Source of the DNA: Galaxea fascicularis
Lineage: Eukaryota; Cnidaria; Anthozoa; Scleractinia; Euphylliidae
DNA length: 64,000 nt
NCBI GenBank assembly: GCA_948470475.1
Contig: OX419339.1
Span: forward strand, 21,274,782-21,338,781
Direction: 5' to 3'
Of the stretch, positions 36,466 through 47,700 are shown one piece after another. The notes beneath the pieces are model-generated. The model did no database searches and was not told the origin of the DNA. It saw only the letters and a list, made by a program, of their open reading frames with translations. The first letter of the stretch is position 1, and the number at the start of each line of letters is the position of its first letter. The position numbers and the translations under genes were made by a program.

Positions 36466-36961
36466 CACGAGTACAAATTTCAATCAAATTTAACAGACCA
36501 GTCGATTCATTGAGATTGAACCAGTCTTTGAAAAGTCCAGGCCAAAAAAAATTAACTGAATCACGTTTGCCATTTCAAAGTTTGTTTGAACTGATTTACA
36601 GAAACCATAGTAATCGGCCCTCTTGATTACTAAATATGCCCTTGATTAAGAAAAAGTGCCCTCTGTCTCAGCCAATCAGCGTTCAGTGCTCAGTAAATGG
36701 TAAGAAGAGTTTCACGAGGGATGCGTTTAATTGCACTAATTCCAGACGCAACGATTTTGGCAATTACCCGCTGAATATGATCACTCCAATTCATATTCTG
36801 CTCTATATTTTCACACCAAGGAATTCTAATTAACCGGAGCGTCATTGATGACAATACTTGGAATACCCAGAAAATTAGACAATCTTTGTCTTGAGGAAAC
36901 TCAGTTCATTTTCGCCTGATCGAGAACATAAGCGCATGAGTAAAGGGGGTAGTTTGTATAG

Positions 36962-37054
36962 GTGATCACATGATTTCGAGTGCAATTTGAGATCTTCGAA
37001 AAATTTACAAGTGCTTATTCATTCCAAATTGCACGAGAAAAATCATGTGATTAC
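36962..37054. repeat. Inverted repeat (GTGATCACATGATTT arms)
   Basis: Arms of 27-29 bp at 36962-36988 and 37026-37054 are near-complementary (GTGCAATTT / AAATTGCAC, CATGAT / ATCATG). Short, non-coding foldback. Confidence 0.65.
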
Positions 37055-37372
37055 TTGTTACTGTCAAAAATTTCAGACAAACAGCAGACAGTTTGTTTTT
37101 ATGTTGCCTTGAGGGGTTAACACGCTCCGGCTTCAAGAACCCGATAGGTCCAAAAAATGACAAGCGGCTTGTTGACATGTCTAAATAGAGACCAAAAATA
37201 TCCTCTGCGGAAAGAGAACAAGTGTTAAAATCAGGCCATCTTTCAAAATGCTTTTCGCTTTTAAAAGCCCGAAATAGGGCAAACAGTGAAAAGTCCAGAC
37301 TTGCTTGTTTCAAGAGCTCAACTTTTTGCACTGTTATTCGCTTCCAAAGGAGAATTAACTTCCTTAAAATAG

Positions 37373-37504
37373 AACAATTTTGGTATTATCAACAGAGTTG
37401 ATAAATGTAAATTGACCACCGTACAGGGATTCTAAAAGCTTTTAGAATCCCTGTACGGTGGTCAATTTACATTTATCAACTCTGTTGATAATACCAAAAT
37501 TGTT
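37373..37504. repeat. 132-bp perfect palindrome without spacer (Penelope-type terminus)
   Basis: 37373-37438 is the exact reverse complement of 37439-37504, meeting at an AAGCTT centre. Each arm carries TATCAACAGAGTTGATAAAT and CACCGTACAGGGATTCTAAAAG. Related sequence sits beside hammerhead-like motifs at 37841-38315, so each arm appears to be the same retroelement terminus in head-to-head arrangement. Confidence 0.9.
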
Positions 37505-37516
37505 GTATATTACTTC

Positions 37517-37552
<36 letters not shown>

Positions 37553-37840
37553 CCCCCTTTATTCCTTAAAATAGCTTTTCTGATCGCTTGCGTCCTCGGC
37601 ATGCTTTTTGCATATGATTCTGTGTTTGTTTTGTTACTGTTTCGAGGTACCCGTCAGTCATTTTTAATTTCAACTTTTTGCACTAATTTCGTCTTCCTGC
37701 ACTCAAAAAAATTCAATGTTTTGCACTGTTTGGGATTGATTGACATGTTTTCTGCCAATCAGAATGCAGAAATTTTTGTATGTATGTTATTACTCAAGAA
37801 ATTGTGGTGTTGCGTCGGTAGGGGAGTTGTACACAAAAAT

Positions 37841-38315
37841 TCGCTTTTATCAGCGGAGTTGATAGTGTAATTTGACCATCGTACAGGGATTCTAAAAGCT
37901 GACGTTTCGAGCGTTTATAGCCCCTGGACGCCCGGGGGGGGGTACTCGAGGTATACATGACAGGGGGAGTCTGGCGTATTTTTTTTTGGGTTGAAAATTT
38001 ACACGCTCGGTATTTGTTGGAGTCAAGAGATCGGTCTCGTATTTTTTAGGTCTTAAAAAAATACTCATATTTTTTTGACGCCGAGCTAAGAGAAATCATG
38101 GCTCGACGTCTTCCACAAGCTAAATCAGTATTGAGGTATTTAAGTCGTGTATTTTTTGGGGTTTGCAATATGAAGCTCCGCCGGACCCCTCCGTCATGTA
38201 TACTTCGGCTACCCCCCTGGGTTCTGCCGAAGCAAATACGTATTCGCTCTGATGAAGGTCTAACGCTCGAAACGTGAGAATCCTTGTACTTACGGTGGTC
38301 AAATCATATCAGTTT
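37841..38315. mobile_element. Inverted pair of Penelope-like termini with nested foldback
   Basis: The left part (37841-37916) holds GTACAGGGATTCTAAAAGCTGACGTTTCGAGCGTT in minus sense. The right part (about 38240-38315) holds the plus-sense counterpart CTGATGAAGGTCTAACGCTCGAAACG, a hammerhead-ribozyme-like core. Between them a foldback (about 37932-38202; CCCGGGGGGGGGTA end and its inverted counterpart, both followed by GTATACATGAC) has been inserted. The expected cleavage triplet is changed (GTG in place of GTC) and helix II has a mismatch, so the ribozyme is probably inactive. Confidence 0.6.
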
Positions 38316-38568
38316 TTCGAGAATAACGCAAGACAATTAAGCAAATCGTTTACAGTGTATAGCACTGAAAATAAATGGCGACCAGTGTCTTACCCGACCT
38401 ACCATTAACTACATAGGATTGCATACGGTCACTAATTTTTACGGCCACAAATCATTACGGTTTTTCAAGCAACCTTTGATTTGATCATGTATTCTCCTTA
38501 CCAATCAGAGTAGATCAGACTGGACCAAACAAACCACCTGATGGAATCTGGGACCTGATAAACCTAAC

Positions 38569-38646
38569 AAGATGGCGGTAAACTCCATGGGAGAATACCA
38601 TGAATGCACCGGTATATAACAGTCTGCCTATATACCAAGATGGCGG
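38569..38646 (+). promoter_or_regulatory. Two YY1-type AAGATGGCGG sites upstream of D2HGDH
   Basis: AAGATGGCGG occurs at 38569-38578 and 38637-38646, about 207 and 139 bp before the D2HGDH start codon and in the same orientation. This is the core of the metazoan YY1 element, common near starts of housekeeping genes. A TATATAAC string lies between them at about 38612. Function is inferred from position and motif only. Confidence 0.45.
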
Positions 38647-38775
38647 ACCGATCATCAGGTCAGAACCTGCAAAAAGAGCGGGTAGTACATCATGTAAGGC
38701 TTGCTGCACAAAATTAGATGCAGTTCTTGAATTTTCTGTCTAAATGAGGCATATCAGAGTGGTTCAGAGTTTATA

Positions 38776-41700
38776 ATGTGGCGTCGTGTGGTTTATTTCG
38801 GCTATGGAGTCCCTGCTTCTTTGCAGTTGACAGCTCGGCTCATATCTTCTTCATCAGTAGTGGCCTGTAGTGCAAAAGGTTCCAGTCAGCAGATTGAATT
38901 AACAAGTACTCGTTACCCTCACGTCAAGAGAGGACAATACTCACAGGTAAAAGGATTTGTAGATCTACGTACATGACTGGCATGGATCGGGCATGGATTG
39001 ATAACTCGGATAGATTTCCGGGGCAAATGTTCTGTCCACTAGTAGGGGGAGGACAAAACACGGACAGGAGCCCATCACTAGGAGAGAAGCCGGTCGCTTC
39101 GCTCACAAGTTCACTCGCCTACAGGTTAATTCGCCTACACCGAAGTTGAGTCGCCTACACATTCGAGGTTAACTCGCCAACACTTGAAGTTAACTCACCT
39201 ACACATTCGAAGTTACTTTTAATGTTACAAGGTAAAGCTGATCTAAGACGTTTACACGACAACTGAATATCAGAAAAATAGAAAGTCAATGACTGCATGT
39301 GGCTACAGCTTTAGAATCTTCCCATACGCGTGCGAAGCGTAGGTCAGTTGTTGAGGAAGCAAATCACCAGCCTTTACTCTTTACATGTTCTGAGAGTCAC
39401 GCAAGTCACACTTTTCTGATCAGAGATGTTATTAGAATTTTCGCTCAGTTGAGTATCTGATCTTGCTTGCAATTTTTATTTCAAGGGCAAAGAGGCGGAA
39501 CGATGGCATTTCGGATTTTCCAAAAAGCAAGCCGGAAGGACAACAGTTTCAGACCTAACTTAGTTTCTTTAAAGTGCTACTACGATCAAATTATCTACAC
39601 TGTAATACCTTCAGGTCGAACGGCTAGGAATATGTGTCACCGGCTTAAGTCTGACTTGCGTGTCATGGTCATTCTTAAAGAAGTGAACTTGCGAACCGGC
39701 TTGTTGAGACATTTGAAACTCCTTTCCTGGAAACATTTTCAGCCTAAAATTAAAATAACTGAGCAAGACTCGCATTCAAAAACGATGGTCAACAATAATG
39801 GTGCAAGAACTTGTTAAAAAGATGAATTTTAAGTGTGTAGATTTCTGTACAGTAAGTGCAAAGCGCAAATTTGCATAGTAACACGATCTCTGCAACTGCA
39901 AAGAGATGTTTATCACAGAGACCAAAATAGGTTTTGTGGGTCTTTTCAAAGGTAAATCACTTTGAATCGAAATGACGCCTAGATGCAGAGGTTTTTCAGG
40001 TACACAATATTTTACGGTCTATTTTGTGAAGATTGTGTGACGAATTATCCAATTGTTTTGTGAACAGTGCGATGAATGCGATTCGGGGTAAACATCGGCG
40101 CCTTTGGTCGTTGAATACAGTAAATCTGACATTAATCTCCCATGAGCCTTCTTGCATGGCAGGCTGTTAAGTTGAAACATCGCCTTCTTTAGCCATTGAA
40201 CATAGTAAATCCTAAATATATGAACTACGGACATGTTGCTTCCAGAGCCCATTTGTGCTAAGTCCGGAAGCAATTGGGTCAAAATTGGCAGAGCTCATTC
40301 GTATTCTATTGTTACACTCACTCACTCACTCACTCACTCCCTCACTCACTCAACGCGATAGCGTAGTGGCTTCGCCTCCTCTAGGAGCACGTAGCCACAA
40401 AAACGAACCACCGATGGATTCGTATGCCGATAATCAAAGTGATTTTTTTTTTGTTGAGCAGAGAGTTACGCTTGAAACAGTCATGAATCCTTTATCTATT
40501 CTTTCAGTCAAAGTTTGAGTAACGGTGTCATTTTGCCACACGCAAACGATCAAAGACGATCAAAGAGAGTTCAATAAATGTATAACAGGATTTGTATGCT
40601 AATAATCAAAGTCTATTGAAAAGACAAAGGGTGTGGTTTTTTTTGGTGTAGGTGAGTTAACCTGTGGGCGAGGTGACCAGTTACTAGGAGCGTACAATTG
40701 CCCTATATTCCTGTCACGCATTTTCACAGACCAATTTATTTTTAGATTGAATTTGCCGCGAATATGGGACTCCCGGAGAACCCCAATGACCAATCACAAT
40801 GCTCCATTATCCCCATTCTTTGGTGTGAAACTTTTACTCAAACTGTCATTTGTTCTACAGTTCATCTGCAAAGCCGAGAAACTTTAGAACAAAAGAAAGG
40901 TGATGATGATGTTGTATCACGTGTACCAAAACTTCCCTTTTCACAGGAAAAGATAGTCTAAAAATAAATGGGTCTGTAAGAATGCTGTGACATGCTCCTA
41001 GTGATCGGCTCCTCACATGGAGTACTATTCTGTGGAGTACACTTGGATTACCTAAAATGGAGTATCCTGAGAAATAATTTTGGAGTCAAGGAAAATGATT
41101 TTTTCTAAAATAGAAAGTCATTTCAATGTACCGTAAGTTCCTTGCAATGTACCTTTCTTTACTTGCCTAGCTGAAACGGTATTTGTTGCATATCCAAGGC
41201 GATCCAAGGCTGCCATTTTGGAAGGTACCAATAATCCACTGGCCATCTTCACTGCAGGTTTCATATCAACCAGTTACCCATTACAATTCATCACAATTAG
41301 ATTTACATGTATACTTTTCGGATCGCTAAAGTAACAACAACATCTTTATTTGTACCTTAGAGTTATCTTATTGGTAAGGTATGGACCTTCAGAAATAACT
41401 ATTTAGAGTTAAAAATGCCAGAAGGTGATAAAATAAAGGTAGATGGGAAGGTACATACATTCAAATAACTTTCTATTTTGGAGAGTTTCCTTTTCTTGGT
41501 CCGTACTGTAAGTTACGGATCCTTGTTTTTTCCTGTTGATTTATGAACCGCGTGCTTAGCACTTTGAGCCATAAGTGAACGGGAAAAACCTCAGTCCGTA
41601 ACTTACAGTATGGACCTCGAACTTGGTTAGTAAGAGGTATGTACTGTCTTGTGAGTAGACAATAAGTATTATAATTATAAAAGACATCCGTGTTGCGGAT

Positions 41701-44700
41701 AGTCATGGTGTGCCAAGATTCCAAAATTTACTAATGCAATGACTGCCTTTGTCGATGATAGAGGCGTTATTAAATTTAGTGGTCACAAGACTATGCATCA
41801 TTTGCAAAGGCTTCAACAGGACATTCATGGCCATTGTTAGATTTACAACTTGATAACTTGACGTTGTCTGTGAAATTCCTGACGCAGATTGTTCATGGAG
41901 TTATGTTGGTGAAATGGGTGGATCTTTAGTTGCAGGGAACAAAAAATATAAGGAATATAAGGCCAAAGGCTCCAGAGTTGGCTGAATATTTTTAACCACA
42001 TAATGTTTTAAATGTTTCTATGATTCAACTTTTGTTGATCCAGTCTTGGTTTTGCCAGTCTGATCTAATCAGATCCGATCCTGGTTTTGTCTATCCGATC
42101 CGATCCGATCTGGGTTTTGTCAACAGCCTCTAACAAGGTCTGTTTCGGGAGAAACAAAATTGTTTTTGGAATCTGGAGATTTTTCTCGCAATCGGGAGAC
42201 TTGGGAATTGGGATATTGCATAAAAAAGCAAAGTTTGACATTTTTGCAAGAATGGGACCGAAAAAATTGGGAGGATCTTCCAAATTTACGGGAGGACTCG
42301 AGAGTTACACATAGTGTTGCTCAAACAATGTTTGTTTGAGTTGTCACCGGACCCCCCCCCCCCCCCCCCCCATTTTGGACACAAAATGGTGTGTTTGTGG
42401 TGCATGAGGAGCCCCTATATGCACTGGGGTAGGGAATAGGCCATGAAGAAAGAATAAAATTGCAAATCCCAGGGGGTTCTGCCAGGAGGAGGAGGAGGAG
42501 GGGGGGGGGGGCATGGTAAACACATAGAAATGAACCATACATTTCAAGTGATTCCAACATGCAGTTTGTTGGTCTAACCTATCATACATTCCAGGGTTGG
42601 AAGGCTGCCCACAAAACGCACATAACATAGTATCCACTCTGTTTTACAAGTACAAGGTCCACAAAAATTTCAATTTCAATTGTATTTCTTGTGTTTTTCC
42701 TATAATCATGATAAACCTACAACAGATACATATAAAATTCTATACTTTTCTGTTGTTGTCAGCAGTAGCCTGCAACTGGTGGTGTTCAAAGATTGCAGCC
42801 GTGAAGAAATATTTCTTGGTTTTTGGACAATTTGTAATTTAAATGTGAGCCTTATTTGGAAAAAAGACCCCAATTTGTTTTTATCTGGGATACCTGGTGA
42901 CCCAAACAGGACAGTGGACATTCTATATCTGGGAAACTCTTTGGTAAGACAGGAGAGTTGGCATAATATATTCAACTTTCAAAAGGACTGTTGAGCCAAT
43001 ACTCCCACTGTAGAACACAGCACTCAGTTAATGGTGTGTTGCAAATAAAATTAAATTCAGGTAAAAAATTTTTTAACCTAGACTGAATGTCAATTCCTTT
43101 TGCCTCCTAGATACAAAGGAAATTTATTTTCAGCGTAGGTTTAAAATGTTTTACCTGAATTTAAATTTTACCTACAACAGATACATATAAAATTCTATAC
43201 TTTTCTGTTGTTGTCAGCACAAGAGGGTGGTCTGGGAAAAATTATTACTGTCTTGAAAGTTTTCTCTGTTTTTTGCAGGTTACAGACAAAGACATTACAT
43301 TTTTTGAGAGTTTGATCCCTTCAAGAGTAGTTGTAGACCCACATGAAATAGCCCCACATAATGTTGACTGGCTTAAGATGGTCAGGTGAGGCTTGCTCAG
43401 CATAATACAACACAATCCAAAGTGACCCTGCTTTCTGATTAGTAGAAATTAATTTTAATAACTCAGGGTTCGCATGCACCTTGAAAGTCCTTGAATTTCA
43501 AAATAAAAATTCAAGGCCTTGAAAGTCCTTGAAAATTGTAGTCAGTGCTGGAAAGTCCTTGAAATTTGTTGCCAATTTTATCCAATGAAACTTCCCAAGT
43601 GTCTGAGACGAAACTCAGCACACTCTCTACTTTGAGCATCTGATGTGGCATTAAATTGACTTGATTTTGCCTCTCTTTGAGTCCTTGAAAAATGGAAAAA
43701 TGTGGCCTTGAAAGGCCTTGAAAAGTCCTTGAGTTTTTGGTCTAGCAAAGTGTACAAACCCTGATAACTTGAAGTCATTAAAAGCATCTTACTTGTGGTT
43801 CCACAGAGTTAACAAATCAAAGCTAGTATTGAGCAACTCATGAATGCAGAGTGTAACAAGAGGCCAACATCTAGCTGTGCTGTGCAAAAATAGTGTATTC
43901 CACATGTAATGCTGAACAAATGAAAAGAAAAAAGGCTGTCATTGCTTCATTGGGTGCATTGTGCTTTTGATGACATTTAAGGTGGCTCAAAACAGTTCCC
44001 AGCACTTTCCTAGACATAGATTTTGATGGATCATTAATGCCACTCTTTATCAGTTGATGTTTCAATCATGGTATCAAAACACTGCCCAATCATTGGTGAA
44101 TACGTTGGTATTATTTTTGTGACACTATAGGTTACCATAGCAACACTATGACCTGCTAAAAAAAACCCTTAATTTCAGCTTTAAGTGCTTATATTTCAAA
44201 AACGGCACGGTGAAAGTTTTTCTTATTATAGAATTTTAATAAGCAGGATGAGATGCAACTTTTGGCAAAGTTTAAACAAATTCTGTACATGGGGTTCAGA
44301 GCCACCTTAAATTTTGGAAAGTTTAAGGTGGCTCTGAAACTTTAAACTTTGCCAAAAGTTGCATCTCATCCTGCAAATTAATGTGTTAATGGTAGATTTA
44401 AGGGATAATGCCCACTGCCATGTGGCCATAGTGCCCAATGAGTGGCTTTCAGCTTACCTAAACACAATAGAATACCACACAAATAATAATTATTTGTGTG
44501 GTACTCTATTAATAATGATACCCTAGATTTTTCTCTGTTCTCACTGAACCAAAATCAATACATTAAGGAAGATGAAAGAACAATGGAAAAGATGAAAGAA
44601 CAATGGAAGTGTTAAGCTGATCCCACCTGACTATTTCCAATTTGTAAATGTATCAAGTTTCACCTTTCAGTTCTTTCATTGCAAGAAAAGTACTTATAGA

Positions 44701-47700
44701 AATGAAATTTTATGTCAATGTGTAAGATAACCAATGCCAGTGATTGTCTTGTGGGCATGAAAGCCACACATGATTTTAGGCAATGCTTTGGTTCAAAGCT
44801 GTCAAAGCTATTGATGGATTGGACTGTACAGTAAACTCTCCAGTACACCAAATCAGTTTTTAATTGTTAGAAAGATTGCAACTCCAATCGAAAAATAGTT
44901 TCATTGTTTCTGGATTACTCATTGTCATTCACAATATGACTGGGCAAGATGTTGCCTTTCTACTTCCCCATGCATGGAAGGACCACTGGAAGCTACCTTA
45001 AAAATGTTTAACAAAAATGTTTCTGAATAATTTATATAAAAATAAATCATATATGAACCGTGGAAATGAAATAAAGAAGGATCATTGCAGTTGTGAATGC
45101 AATTTGTATGATTGCATGTTAAATAAGTTTGAAAAAGATTGAGGAGTTCAACGGAGTTTGAACCCGTGACCTCGCAGTGCTGGTACAATGGTCTAACCAA
45201 TTGTGAGGATCATTCTCTATTTCATTTCTGCAGTTCCGGCATCAAGAGATTATGGGTTCAAATGCTGTTGAAGTCCTGAATTTTTTTCATGCTCATTTAT
45301 GCAGTTGCACAAACTCCCTTCACAACTTTGAGATTCATTCCTCATTTCCAAAATGTTTACAACCCATTGACCAAATTCCATTGAAATCACACCTCACTAT
45401 ACTTTATCATTGCACAAGTACATTCATGAGTATATTAAAAAAAGAGTCTAAGATTTATGGCAAGTTCAAAACAGCAGTTTCATGAGTTACTATTTTTTAT
45501 TATTTTTTCATGAGTGAACTTCTTAACTATGACTTGTGTCCATGACTATGGAAACATAGAAAGGTGGTTTTATTTCCAAAATATATTTTTTTTCTTCTTC
45601 TTTGTCCATGTTAGAACATGACTGCTGGCTCATATTTTGATGATGTTTCTATATAATAAGTTGTGTATGGCATCATACAGAACATTTTACTCATGTAGTA
45701 TTCTATTGACACAGGGGAACCAGTCCTGTACTTCTGAAACCAAAAACTACCCACGAGGTTTCTGAAATTCTAGCCTACTGTAATTCACGAAGGTTGGTGT
45801 TATTTAATTTTATTTTTTTGTTTAGCTGTCAACTATGCCATTGTTAATTTATCTCTCCTAATCATGAAAACTTTGAACAACAACATTAACATTCATACCT
45901 TGATGTCCCACAGTAATCTAATGTCCCATACTGTATTTGAAAATTAGGCTTTTTGTTCTGATACCAAGGTGCATGACAAGTTGATCTCTCACTTGACCAC
46001 CATAACACAGCCACCTTTCTCACACATCCTCAACTTATATATCTAGCTTGTACATTACACTGAGTTAGAATATCTCATAAAAAACCATGGGGGATATTAT
46101 GTTGTATCGATATTTTTATCCAAGAGGTGCAAATTGGCAGTGAATGCTAAGCTTGTATTTGACTGATTTGAAAAGTTTGACATATATGGTTTTTCCATTC
46201 TCACTATTAATGATAGAATTTTCCAAGTCTGAACTTTCTGTTGTTTTTCTGCAAGTATGCTGTCATCTAACCAAGCAGTAAATTGCTATGTACTTAAAAC
46301 CACTCTTTGTGCCTTCATGTTTAATTAACAATCATTCAACAGATTGATAAAAAATGGCACAATTTACTGAATTTACTGTAGAAAGACTGGAAAAGCTGCC
46401 ATTTTGCTCCATGACACACAAAATTACACATGTGAATGATGCATATGAAAGAAATCATAAGTGAACTGCGGATATGACATCAAATGAGGAATGAATCAAC
46501 TGCGACGATCATTCCTCATTTGAAAATTACATATCTTGCAGGATATCTGTTGAGTGCGCGCAATGAATTTTGAGAGGGCCATGACTTTATTTGGATATTG
46601 TCACAGTGTATTGAATAATAAACACAGATATAAAAATATTAAGCTTCCTACTAGGTAGTAAATTTGTCTGTTTTCATTCTCTTGTTGGGTGAAAAATCCA
46701 AAGGTACAAAGACTGGTTTAAGCATAATTTTGCTGGTTGGTTAGATTTTGGTTAGATGTCAAAAGTTCACAGCAATACCTTGCAAGAAAATGAGAAAACT
46801 CACTTGGAATCAGTCATGCCAATTATTCCAGCACATTAGACAACTCTTACATAGAATCAAGGTTGATGTCAACTGAGTGCATAAAACTAGTTGATGACAT
46901 TGTTACCATTAGTATTCAGAATTTTTAGTACTTCTTTATTTACTCCTCATTATCATAAATAAGATGCATTACAATACATAAGAAGAGGGAAGGAGTGGAA
47001 TTGTTAAGGCCCGTTTCAAACGTCGTGCTACTGCTGTGCTTAGCTGACTTGACTTTAGCATGACTTGGTTTCAGACGTCAAATTTAATTCAGTCAAACTA
47101 AAAACTGTTGCTGTTAACATGCGTTAAACCATAACAAATGGGTTTTGCTGACTTTTAAAATGTATTTATAATTAATGAATTAAGTTCAACACGGCAGTAG
47201 CACAACGTTTGAAACCCAGTTGTGTTACTGTCAAATTTAATTCGATCAATTGAGTTTGACACGGCAGCAGCACGACGTTTGAAACAGGACTAAGATAAGA
47301 AAGCGAAAACTTACTATAAATAGAGGAGATGAGAAACAGACTGAAGGAAAAGTAAGTTTTACTGGGTGTGTAGCAATAATTAATACTGAGCAAAATAATA
47401 CTGGAAGAGAGTTCTTTTCTTTTCACTTAGTGTCAGTGGCCTGCAGTCAGTATGTAAGCAGTCTGCAGTCTGTGGTCTGTGGTTTGCAATCTGCATTCTG
47501 CATCTACTGCACTCTGCTGTCTGCCTCCTGCAGGCTTCAGTGGGAAGTCTGCAGTCTGAAGTGTTAGATGCCACCAGTGACATGACCTGGCAAATTGTTT
47601 TGTAACTTGAGAATACCGAAGGAGAGTTAGTGGAATATGTAAGGCTACAGTGGATTACCCATCAAGAGAAATTTAGGTCTCTAAGTTGTCATTGATTAGT

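Larger units (their letters stand above)
35161..38500. other. No recognised gene; foldback-rich intergenic DNA
   Basis: Between the Harbinger element and the D2HGDH promoter I see only repeats. A 79-codon minus-strand frame beginning with ATG at 36143 has no recognisable domain and no good donor (only a GC-type one near 35948), so it is not called. A block at about 35225-35310 (GTGGCGCGAGTTTTGCTGGCCAAT) is an inverted, diverged match to 28081-28175 on the other side of the transposon. Confidence 0.5.

Noticed and set aside
40315..40350. Regular CTCA repeats considered as a CRISPR-like array
   Set aside because: Simple tetranucleotide microsatellite without spacers, in a eukaryotic intron.
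42680..42994. 104-codon plus-strand frame just upstream of D2HGDH exon 2
   Set aside because: It starts inside the 50-bp direct repeat, has no family resemblance and is not needed: exon 1 at 38776 joins exon 2 at 43279 in phase.
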